From assembly GCA_015661045.1 (NCBI GenBank), contig JACVQG010000043.1, positions 1 through 15,153 of the forward strand: a stretch of 15,153 nt of DNA, read 5' to 3'. This document shows, one piece after another, positions 1 through 5,134 of this stretch (the stretch's first letter is position 1; every line of letters begins with the position of its first letter). The stretch comes from Dehalococcoidia bacterium (GTDB lineage Bacteria; Chloroflexota; Dehalococcoidia; JACVQG01). A program made the translations under genes and the position numbers. Below the pieces are notes generated by a model. That model did no database searches, had not been told where the DNA came from, and saw only the letters and a list, made by a program, of their open reading frames with translations.

Positions 1-1031
1 ATGGCATCCATTGAACCGGCCCCCGATATAAATGTACATCCGACTTGTTCCTCCAATTCAACAGCTATATTCGGAGGAGTAGCGGCGCCGCCAGCCCTGA
101 CCACCCGCAAGGAGCTCAGATCGTATTTTTTGAGATTCGGATGCCTCAGCATAGCGATAAGCTGGGCGGGCACCACGATGGCTACGCTGATCCGTTCCTT
201 TTCTATTAATTTAAGGGCTTCCTCAGCGTCAAACCAGTCAAGTAGAGCTGCTCTTGCCGGCACCATTAGAGGGCAAAAGAATGCGTAAATAGCGGACCCT
301 CCTGAAAGGGGTGCAATAGCGCCTATTACATCCGCGCTGGTTATCTTTGCCCTCTCTATCACAGTTCTTCCTAACACCTTGTATGCTGCCTGGGAATGCT
401 CGCAGAATTTTGGCGCTCCGGTAGTACCGCTGGTGGCCATGATAAAGTTAAATTCAAAAGGTCCGAACTGAGTTTTCTTTAAATAGTCCGTCGGGTATTT
501 CCGCTCCAAAGGCTTTTCAACAAGCTCTTTATAGGATATAGCCCCCCGCGGGACATCATCGCCGACTACAAATAAGTGTCTCAGTGAAGGCAGACTGGAA
601 CGAATACTTTCAATCATGCCATGATAGTCAACCTTCCGGAATTTGTTAGGGGTGATAGCCGCGACTGCATTCAGCGATTTTAACGTGCGCTCCATCTCCG
701 CCTGTCGCCAGGTCAAAGCCGGGAATACGCTGAGAATACCTGCCTTAAGAAAAGCTATCCTCAGAACAATATTTTCCACCCAATTAGGGAGCATGACTAA
801 TATTACTTCATCCTTTTTTATCCCCAACTCCATCAAACCCAGAGCAACACGGTCGGAAAGGAGCTTCAATTGAGACCACGTGAGCCTGGTTCTGGAATCA
901 ACAAATGATAGCTGGTCGGGATATTTTTCCGCATTACGGTTGCACATATCCGCCAGGGTTTCAGAGTTCCAGAATCCACGGGATACGTATTCATCAATCA
1001 TCTTCTGGTTGAATCGGGTCTGTTTTGCCAT
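1..1031 (-). CDS. AMP-forming acyl-CoA / aryl-CoA ligase (ANL superfamily), 3' end off the window
   Basis: Activates a carboxylic acid to an acyl-adenylate and then to its CoA thioester. I translated the reverse strand from the ATG at 1031; it stays open for 343 codons to the window edge, so the C-terminal part is missing. The start is preceded by AGGAGG (1040-1045) seven bases upstream. The ANL P-loop ATSGTTGAPK lies at residues 199-208. A second conserved stretch, RVVRAGGAATPP, follows near residue 310, and the position of the usual YGxTE motif reads GAGSMDA. The family normally has 500-550 residues. Similarity of style is to benzoate/dihydroxybenzoate-type ligases, but substrate cannot be read from the visible part. 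It is a separate transcription unit with its own promoter, pointing away from the integrated element. Confidence 0.93.
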   Translation of the reverse strand, partial: MAKQTRFNQKMIDEYVSRGFWNSETLADMCNRNAEKYPDQLSFVDSRTRLTWSQLKLLSDRVALGLMELGIKKDEVILVMLPNWVENIVLRIAFLKAGILSVFPALTWRQAEMERTLKSLNAVAAITPNKFRKVDYHGMIESIRSSLPSLRHLFVVGDDVPRGAISYKELVEKPLERKYPTDYLKKTQFGPFEFNFIMATSGTTGAPKFCEHSQAAYKVLGRTVIERAKITSADVIGAIAPLSGGSAIYAFFCPLMVPARAALLDWFDAEEALKLIEKERISVAIVVPAQLIAMLRHPNLKKYDLSSLRVVRAGGAATPPNIAVELEEQVGCTFISGAGSMDA

Positions 1032-1056
1032 TTGTTATGCCTCCTGTACCGCTGGG

Positions 1057-1085
1057 ATTCTAACATGGTAAAACAGATTTGACAA
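1057..1085 (-). promoter_or_regulatory. Sigma-70-type promoter of the acyl-CoA ligase gene
   Basis: On the minus strand TTGTCA (1080-1085) is separated by exactly 17 bases from TAGAAT (1057-1062). A TG sits one base upstream of the -10, giving an extended -10. Transcription would start near 1050, about 20 bases before the ATG, leaving room for the AGGAGG site. This is the best promoter match in the window. Confidence 0.7.
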
Positions 1086-1231
1086 GCTTGATCTGGAGAA
1101 GTCGCCTGGTGTAGGATAAAGCATGGAATCTTAAGAACTTGCTACGGGGATTTGCCGAATCAGTTGAAGAATGTCTGAATAATTATAGGAACGTTGCTGT
1201 AAGCTCGTTTAATATAGATAGAAATATTGTC

Positions 1232-1268
1232 GCCAGCGTAGCTCAGAGGCAGAGCGGCGCTTTCGTAA
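1232..1268 (+). other. Truncated tRNA-Thr 5' half: left attachment site (att) of integrative element
   Basis: These 37 bases match the first 37 bases of the complete tRNA-Thr gene at 4545-4581 with a single C/T difference in the D-loop. The match covers the acceptor 5' strand, D-arm, and anticodon stem and loop (TTCGTAA), then stops abruptly: the left copy continues TTATAGGG and the right copy AGCGCGGG. This is the signature of site-specific integration in a tRNA gene with crossover at or before the anticodon loop. Joining 1-1268 to 4582 onward restores an intact tRNA, so this copy is probably the original 5' half of the chromosomal gene. It cannot make a tRNA itself. Confidence 0.85.
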
Positions 1269-1513
1269 TTATAGGGTAGGTATGCCAAAGAGTGTTATTA
1301 GATATAATATAGAACTATTGCATTAGTTGTCAAAACCTCATTTTGTATCTGTGGTAACTTTTAGTATCAGCCCGTATTTTTCAGTTTAACGCCAAAATAA
1401 CGCCAAATATTTGGCTTTATTTCAGATATGCCAGCAAAAAAGCAAGTCCCCGACAATTCCTGGGTGATGTTCACACTGGCACCACACACTCAAGCCCCTC
1501 ATTCTTCACCGAA
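1269..1513. other. Left end of the element without an intact gene
   Basis: Apart from the arm-like repeats at 1388-1415 I see no intact gene. The minus-strand stretch 1430-1513 continues downstream of the transposase remnant at 1514-1636 and may be decayed transposase sequence, but I could not recognise it in any frame. Confidence 0.4.
1388..1415 (+). repeat. Tandem 11-bp repeat plus palindrome, candidate integrase arm sites (left end)
   Basis: AACGCCAAAAT (1388-1398) is followed at once by AACGCCAAATA (1399-1409). The second copy overlaps a perfect 14-bp palindrome GCCAAATATTTGGC (1402-1415), which gives a third, inverted copy of the core. The same direct tandem repeat with 11-bp period is found at the right end of the element (4503-4524). 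Paired repeats of about 10 bp near both ends are typical of arm-type binding sites of tyrosine integrases. Function is inferred. Confidence 0.5.
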
Positions 1514-1636
1514 TTAACTAATTTGGAGACAGTTGTTGATGGCAACCCTGGTCATGCGAGCGGTGTCCACAATAGAGTTAACTTCGCAAAGAGCCTTGAC
1601 GACCTGTGTTTGGAGTTCTATACTCAGCTTGTTCAT
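1514..1636 (-). pseudogene. Remnant of an IS1-type transposase N-terminus
   Basis: A 40-codon reading frame starts at the ATG at 1636 behind GAGAGG and ends at TAA. Its pattern, MNKLSIELQTQVVKALCEVN followed by SIVDTARMTRVAINN, resembles the N-terminal helix-turn-helix of IS1-family transposases (MNKLS..., then V.EGNSIR.T.RMTGVA..TV.K). The DDE catalytic part that should follow is missing and no clean terminal inverted repeats are visible, so this is a decayed fragment. It is read away from the toxin gene. It could also be a leftover small DNA-binding protein. Confidence 0.45.
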
Positions 1637-1658
1637 ATCAGCTACCTCTCAAACTGTC

Positions 1659-1715
1659 TATAATACTCACGTAGCTCAAGAATTGCTAAGGGTATTATAA
1701 GATATTTATTATAAT
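1659..1715 (+). promoter_or_regulatory. Candidate promoter/operator of the toxin-antitoxin genes
   Basis: TTGCTA (1683-1688) and TATTAT (1707-1712, spacer 18), overlapping a perfect TATAAT (1710-1715), form a plausible promoter ahead of the toxin gene. TATAATAC (1659-1666) and GTATTATA (1692-1699) are perfect inverted copies of each other, and ATTATAA (1694-1700) is the inverse of TTATAAT (1709-1715), overlapping the -10. Type II antitoxins with HTH domains usually bind such palindromes to repress their own operon; here that is inference. Confidence 0.5.
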
Positions 1716-1755
1716 CGCAGAGTGCGTCTTGACCTTATAGGAAATAACTGATAAC

Positions 1756-2163
1756 ATGGGTAGCGAGTTCACTTTCTACGATTACATTGACGCTAACGGG
1801 GTCAACGTCATAAGAAACTGGTTAAATGGTGACGGTAAGCCCGCAAAGATGTTTTTCACCACGATTATCGGGCAATTGGAGGCTTCGCCTCCACCGGGCG
1901 GTAAAGACTCAGTCTGGAAGCACCCCTACACCTGGCCTATGAAGGGGGAGTGGGACGGTTTTTTTGAACTCCGCAAAGAGGCATCAGGAGTCCAATACCG
2001 CCTACTTGGCCAAATACGCAACCGAGTTGTGTTCTTAGTTGCCTACGGGATTCACAAAGACCAGTATTATAATACTGATGTAACATCTCAGACCGCCCGA
2101 AATCGAGTCAACCAAATGGAAGATAATCCAGCAAAGTACAGGAGAGAACATGGGTACAATTAG
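1756..2163 (+). CDS. RelE/HigB-like toxin (Gp49-like, phage-derived family)
   Basis: This 135-residue protein probably acts as a type II toxin, an mRNA interferase of the RelE/HigB fold. The diagnostic core is at residues 53-102: WKHPYTWPMKGEWDGFFELR, then YRLLGQIRNRVVFLVAYGIHKD, matching the family pattern 'LkG..glwElR....yRi.y....ivlLh.F.KK'. The catalytic-type Arg73/Lys74, Tyr81/Arg82 and His100/Lys101 are present, so no inactivation is evident. The start has only a weak, distant AGGA (1738-1741). The toxin gene comes first and overlaps the antitoxin gene by 14 bases, the toxin-first order typical of HigBA. A perfect 16-bp palindrome lies inside it at 2062-2077. It sits in the integrated element and may help stabilise it. 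Confidence 0.8.
   Translation: MGSEFTFYDYIDANGVNVIRNWLNGDGKPAKMFFTTIIGQLEASPPPGGKDSVWKHPYTWPMKGEWDGFFELRKEASGVQYRLLGQIRNRVVFLVAYGIHKDQYYNTDVTSQTARNRVNQMEDNPAKYRREHGYN
2062..2077. repeat. Perfect 16-bp palindrome inside the toxin gene
   Basis: CAGTATTATAATACTG is a perfect palindrome whose core GTATTATAATAC contains both half-sites (TATAATAC and GTATTATA) seen as an inverted pair upstream of the toxin gene at 1659-1699. It may be a second operator for the antitoxin. It encodes QYYNT, so codon constraint could also explain it. Confidence 0.4.
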
Positions 2164-2683
2164 TAAGCAAGAACAAGTATGGGAGAGTCTACAAGACCCT
2201 GAGCTTCGTCAGCAGTTCATCGACGAACATATTAACGTAGGTCTTGCTTTTCAGATTCGTGCGCTTAGAGTGCGCCAGGACCTAACTCAGACGAAACTAG
2301 CAGAGCTATTGGGTAGCAAGAGTAAACAACCCATGGTTTCAGAATGGGAAAACCCAAACTACGGCAAGTACACTTTGGAAACATTGAAGGACTTGGCGAA
2401 GGTATTTGACGTAGGCTTACTTGTTCGGTTTGTGCCGTTCAGTCAACTAGTCGAGTGGACAGTTGACCTCACAAAGGAGGCCATTGCGCCGCCTAAGTTT
2501 AGCGAAGAACAGAACTATGCCCATGACTTAACATCGGTTTCGACGGCATGGAATAGTACGGAAGGCGCAATAACTATTACTGCGAATAATCAGGGCTTTT
2601 CGTCTCACGATATGCCAGGATTTTGCATACTCGCCTCCACAGCAAATGTTAAGACACCTGAAAAGGAGCTTGTTCATGCGTAA
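2150..2683 (+). CDS. Xre-family antitoxin / transcriptional regulator (HigA-like) with C-terminal extension
   Basis: This 177-residue protein has an Xre/Cro-type helix-turn-helix at about residues 34-90 (IRALRVRQDLTQTKLAELLG, then PMVSEWEN and LETLKDLAKVFDVGLLVRFV). The PFSQLVEW stretch after it is common in antitoxins of this group. Residues 110-177 form an extension rich in Ser, Thr and Asn that I do not recognise; it may be the toxin-binding or regulatory part. The ATG at 2150 is preceded by AGGAG (2140-2144), and the gene overlaps the toxin by 14 bases and the third gene by 8 (ATGCGTAA). It should neutralise the toxin and repress the cassette. Length is above that of short HigA proteins (about 100 residues). 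Confidence 0.8.
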   Translation: MGTISKQEQVWESLQDPELRQQFIDEHINVGLAFQIRALRVRQDLTQTKLAELLGSKSKQPMVSEWENPNYGKYTLETLKDLAKVFDVGLLVRFVPFSQLVEWTVDLTKEAIAPPKFSEEQNYAHDLTSVSTAWNSTEGAITITANNQGFSSHDMPGFCILASTANVKTPEKELVHA

Positions 2684-3101
2684 AGAATTACGGCAACGTC
2701 TTGCTACGGAATACCGGTATGCTGTAACTAAAATGCAGAAATCACCGGAGGCACCGAAAAAGTTGTTCTACTTCAGCGTTTTCTTTGGAGAGGCGCAACG
2801 TGTACTAAATTGGCAATGGGACCGCGATCTCGCGCTCATATACACGATTACCCAGCATATTCATACACAAGTTAATGCCACGATGCAAATACCTGCGTTG
2901 GGGGTTTTCCCCATTGATTGGGCAACTTTTTATGAGAAACTGACACAAGGCGCCTCTGACCTTGCTGCTTACTATGAAAAGTCAGAGAATGATGATAACA
3001 GAGAAGAGATGTATCAGCTATTGGGGCGTTTAGCTGAAATCGCCTATGCCATTTCAGGAAACGGCAGTTACTTGTATGAGAAGGGGTCAATCAAGTTTTA
3101 G
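2676..3101 (+). CDS. Hypothetical protein, third gene of the toxin-antitoxin cassette
   Basis: I do not recognise this family. It is a 141-residue soluble, probably mostly helical protein, rich in aromatic residues (FYFSVFFGEAQRVLNWQWDRD at about 30-50). It has no signal peptide, membrane segment or obvious catalytic motif. I chose the ATG at 2676 because AAGGAG (2662-2667) stands eight bases before it and because ATGCGTAA overlaps the antitoxin stop; an upstream ATG at 2646 would add ten residues but has no clear ribosome site. Tight overlap implies translational coupling to the antitoxin. It could be a third component (chaperone or modulator) of the toxin-antitoxin system or simply element cargo. 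Confidence 0.7.
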   Translation: MRKELRQRLATEYRYAVTKMQKSPEAPKKLFYFSVFFGEAQRVLNWQWDRDLALIYTITQHIHTQVNATMQIPALGVFPIDWATFYEKLTQGASDLAAYYEKSENDDNREEMYQLLGRLAEIAYAISGNGSYLYEKGSIKF

Positions 3102-3236
3102 GTTCCCACCGCTTCGCAGCCGATTTCTTAGCTATCTCTCATCTCTTTCGGCGTGAGCTTCCTGGCTCGTGCCGGGCCACCGTTCTTTCCACCTGACCTC
3201 TCATTGTTCGGTATCGGAGTAGTTACGTGGGAACCT
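3100..3236. repeat. 10-bp perfect inverted repeat flanking about 117 bp
   Basis: AGGTTCCCAC (3100-3109) and GTGGGAACCT (3227-3236) are perfect inverse copies. The left copy overlaps the stop codon of the unknown gene. The enclosed DNA holds a frameshifted small-protein remnant. No target-site duplication is seen outside (TTTT versus GTTG), so a mobile mini-element is not demonstrated. Confidence 0.4.
3102..3230 (-). pseudogene. Frameshifted remnant of a small basic GGxARA...KKLT / KKSAAKRW protein
   Basis: The minus strand reads SGGKNGGPARARKLTPKEMR in one frame and EIAKKSAAKRWEP in the next. Together they reproduce a pattern seen in small conserved basic proteins (GG.ARA.KLTPEE...IA.KAA.ARW). 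The two frames can be joined by restoring two bases (GA) in the GAGAGA tract near 3130-3140, so a dinucleotide slip is the likely lesion. No start codon with a ribosome site is visible upstream in the first frame. I can name the pattern but not a function. Confidence 0.4.
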
Positions 3237-3361
3237 GTTGCTACGCTTATTTTGGCTTGCCGTAATATTTATGTCCTGGGCCATATTATTAATCGCTCTT
3301 ATTGACGTTAAAAAGAGAAGGGGCTATAGTTGCGCTAACAAACAGGGCTGGAGGTGCTTCA

Positions 3362-3541
3362 ATGCACTATCGTTTATTCACCGTTTTAATTCTGGTTATA
3401 CTTGTATTTCTTTCCGCCTGCCAGGGGCCGCTGGGGCCACAGGGCGAGAGAGGCCCAGAAGGGCCTACGGGTACCCAAGGAACCGCACCGAGCGAAGACC
3501 AACTTCTGCAACTGATTCGTAAGGTTGTGGACGAGAAGTAG
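3362..3541 (+). CDS. Small collagen-like lipoprotein (5' part of a broken gene)
   Basis: The 59-residue product has a lipoprotein signal peptide: MHYRLF, a hydrophobic stretch VLILVILVFL, then the lipobox LSAC with the lipidated Cys at residue 20. After the Cys come six collagen-type triplets (GPL GPQ GER GPE GPT GTQ) and a short helical tail ending at TAG 3539-3541. Translation is well placed: GGAGG (3350-3354) precedes ATG 3362; a start at 3302 has no comparable site and would hide the signal peptide. It would be anchored outside the membrane. In the same frame after the TAG, and then one base out of frame, the DNA continues with more Gly-X-Y triplets, so the full gene once extended to 4053. 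Confidence 0.6.
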   Translation: MHYRLFTVLILVILVFLSACQGPLGPQGERGPEGPTGTQGTAPSEDQLLQLIRKVVDEK

Positions 3542-3546
3542 GATGA

Positions 3547-4053
3547 GTTGAGGGGGCAAGGGGAGAACGTGGTTTTCACGGCCAGCCTGGAACTCCCAGC
3601 GTTGCCAGCTCTGGGCTAGAGAGCGTAATTGCCAAGGATATCGCCCGCCTCAAAGACGAGCTAGGAGTTCCTTACCTGGTGGCAGTAACAGCCCCCTGGG
3701 ATAAAATAAAAGGAACACCCTATGGCGAAGCCATATATCGCGAGGTGTATGTCGCGCCAGGCGATGTGCTAACCATTAAAGGAACGGGGTTTCGGCCTAA
3801 CGAAGTGATGTCCTTGGAAGAGGCGGACAAGACGATAGGCGGGCAAAGTGTTTGGGTGAAAGTACAAACACTTAAGGCTACACAAGTTGGGGATCTAGAC
3901 GCCAAGGTCTCCATACAACAGAGGCATCTTGCCATCACGCGTAATGGGGTCTATGAACTGGACTATATGGTTCACGCGGTGCGTCAGAATGGCACATGGA
4001 TTGAACCTACGAACGAAATATGGGTGTTGGAAAAAGCGGGAAGCGGAAGGTAA
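3547..4053 (+). pseudogene. Out-of-frame 3' part of the collagen-like lipoprotein gene, with C-terminal domain
   Basis: This frame opens after a TGA at 3544 and has no usable start codon until a GTG at 3679. Its first residues are Gly-X-Y triplets (GAR GER GFH GQP GTP), continuing the collagen-like theme of the preceding ORF. Then comes a domain of about 140 residues with VYVAPGDVLTIKGTGFRPNE and VYELDYMVHAVRQNGTWIEP, which looks beta-rich and secreted. Joining it to 3362-3541 needs a sense codon in place of TAG 3539-3541 and one extra G in the G-run at 3551-3555. Two lesions make a true pseudogene more likely than programmed frameshifting. A shorter protein from GTG 3679 cannot be excluded. 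Confidence 0.55.
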
Positions 4054-4334
4054 TGTATGCGATATCGGGGGAAACATGGGGGGGCTACCGTCTATTGGGG
4101 TAACTGATTCAGTGTCCTTACTTCATTCTATCGGGGTAACTGTTATTCGCTCATATCGCCACCCTTAACAACCCCTTTATAGAGCATTATACAACTGGGG
4201 GGTAGGTGATACTCTCATATCATCACCGCTTGCCCTTCGGTTATGGTCTGTTCCGGTGCGGATGGTGCGGAAAAGGCGGCTCAGGGGTATCAAGGTTTTT
4301 GTATATAGCTGACTCGCAGCCTTTTTGGTTAATA
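4054..4334. other. Stretch without a recognisable gene, with a short spaced repeat
   Basis: I see no gene here. The only structure is a 16-bp near-perfect direct repeat, TCTATTGGGGTAACTG (4091-4106) and TCTATCGGGGTAACTG (4127-4142), spaced 36 bp. The area may hold the decayed N-terminal part of the integrase gene, but no R...HxxR box could be read in any frame. Confidence 0.4.
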
Positions 4335-4529
4335 GAACCACGTTCTGTCCGCATCCGCAAAGCAGTCTCCGGCCATTCAAGCGTAGCGTTTACAATGGAT
4401 GTCTATTCTCATATAATTGAAGGGATGCAAAGCGATGCTATGGCGCTACTGGACGAGGTGCTACCAGTAGGGGTATCCCGGAAACATTGTGAATCAAATT
4501 ACAACGCCAAATTAACGCTAATTATTTAA
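4335..4529 (+). pseudogene. C-terminal fragment of a tyrosine recombinase (phage-type integrase)
   Basis: The frame reads GHSSVAFTMDVYSHIIEGMQ and then SDAMALLDEVL, the usual end of XerC/phage-type integrases, with the conserved His of the GHSS box (4374-4376) and the nucleophile Tyr (4404-4406). The earlier catalytic Arg and HxxR boxes, and the core- and arm-binding domains, are absent, so only about 60 of some 300-400 residues remain and the enzyme cannot act alone. It is read toward, and ends 15 bases before, the intact tRNA-Thr, the classic place for an integrase gene. Its stop codon lies just past the arm-like repeats. Confidence 0.75.
4503..4524 (+). repeat. Tandem 11-bp repeat, candidate integrase arm sites (right end)
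   Basis: AACGCCAAATT (4503-4513) is followed at once by AACGCTAATTA (4514-4524), the same sequence, orientation and 11-bp period as the left-end pair at 1388-1409. It overlaps the last codons of the integrase fragment and lies 21-42 bases before the tRNA. Because a coding sequence overlaps, part of the likeness could come from a duplicated integrase tail instead. Confidence 0.5.
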
Positions 4530-4544
4530 GATTTAGCTTCAGTT

Positions 4545-4619
4545 GCCAGCGTAGCTCAGAGGTAGAGCGGCGCTTTCGTAAAGCGCGGGTCGGGGGTTCG
4601 ATTCCCTTCGCTGGCTCCA
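4545..4619 (+). tRNA. tRNA-Thr (anticodon CGU), also right attachment site
   Basis: I folded this by hand. Acceptor stem GCCAGCG/CGCTGGC is perfect, D-stem GCTC/GAGC is perfect, and anticodon stem GCGCT/AGCGC encloses the loop TTCGTAA, with anticodon CGT reading the Thr codon ACG. The T-stem GGGGG/CCCTT uses two G-T pairs around TTCGATT. Discriminator T and an encoded CCA complete 75 bases. The 5' half (4545-4581) is duplicated at 1232-1268, so this gene is a chimera: its 5' half and any promoter came with the element and its 3' half is the original chromosome. No clear promoter was found in the 45 bases before it. Confidence 0.95.
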
Positions 4620-4649
4620 TTTGATTCCCACACCCTGGCCTTAAAACTC

Positions 4650-4663
4650 CCCTGCATTCAGGG
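4650..4663 (-). terminator. Weak candidate terminator after the mobB-like gene
   Basis: On the minus strand CCCTG-AATG-CAGGG forms a five-base-pair hairpin followed by GAGTTTTAAGG. It begins inside the last codons of the mobB-like gene, which ends at 4658. The stem is short and the T-run has only four bases, so the call is uncertain, but this is the natural end of the long operon. Confidence 0.3.
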
Positions 4664-5101
4664 TTGTAGCTTATCAGCCGCTATTTTTTCTTCTCTACGG
4701 ATCAATGTCCCTTTAGCAATTTGTTCGATAATAAAATTAGCTATTAACCTGGTTTCTTCAAAATAGAATTGAGGAATATTCAGAGGAAATTGCTGGTCGG
4801 AAACTATCGCCAGGATCTCTTCAGGGCTATGGATTAAACGGGGATTCACCGATGTGCGCACCACCTCGATAGTTGGCCATGCAGAGCGTTTGTATCCTTC
4901 AACCACTATCATATCCACTTTCCCCTCAAACATAGAGATAATATCCTCCAAGGGGGGTTCCTCGACTACTTGTTGTATCATGCACAAGCTGTCCTTCGAT
5001 GAAAGCACTACGATATCGGCGCCGGCGTGAGTAAACCTCCAGCTATCCTTGCCCTTCCTATCTATGTTAAAACCGTGCGGGGCATGTTTGATAACAGCCA
5101 T
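4658..5101 (-). CDS. mobB: MobB-like protein lacking the N-terminal P-loop
   Basis: MobB is a GTP-binding partner of MobA in making molybdopterin-guanine dinucleotide. The 147 residues carry family signatures: MAVIKHAPHGFNID at the start, DSWRFTHAGADIVVLSS, and DMIVVEGYKRSAWPTIEVVR. Normal MobB has about 165-175 residues and begins with a Walker A P-loop (GxxGxGKT). That part is absent: reading upstream in frame gives only ILLKIRSRGYR before reaching TAA 5135-5137, which is the stop of the AOR gene. So the 5' end was lost, probably by a deletion that joined it to the AOR gene. ATG 5101 has AGGGG (5109-5113) seven bases before it and could still be translated. Without the P-loop GTP binding is doubtful; it may be a pseudogene or a partial scaffold. 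Confidence 0.8.
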   Translation of the reverse strand: MAVIKHAPHGFNIDRKGKDSWRFTHAGADIVVLSSKDSLCMIQQVVEEPPLEDIISMFEGKVDMIVVEGYKRSAWPTIEVVRTSVNPRLIHSPEEILAIVSDQQFPLNIPQFYFEETRLIANFIIEQIAKGTLIRREEKIAADKLQP

Positions 5102-5134
5102 ACGGTATCCCCTGGATCGTATTTTTAGTAAAAT

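Noticed and set aside
1194..1220. Promoter for the original tRNA before the left att copy (TTGCTG...TAGATA)
   Set aside because: The spacer would be only 15 bases and the match is weak. A promoter is expected here, but the sequence does not single one out.
3238..3522. Possible small membrane protein starting at TTG 3238 (LFWLAVIFMSWAILLIALI)
   Set aside because: One hydrophobic stretch is visible, but there is no ribosome site, the start is TTG, and most of the frame overlaps the better supported lipoprotein ORF.
3539..3560. Programmed ribosomal frameshift joining the two collagen-like ORFs
   Set aside because: The two frames do not overlap: the first ends at TAG 3541 and the second opens only after TGA 3544-3546, so a single slip cannot join them.
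4205..4227. Hairpin GGTGAT...ATCACC
   Set aside because: Six-base stem with an 11-base loop and no T-run or nearby gene end; such structures are common by chance.
4206..4334. Zinc-ribbon-like CGWCGKGG motif upstream of the integrase fragment
   Set aside because: A single CxxC pair in a stretch with no other serine-recombinase features; probably chance in a decayed region.
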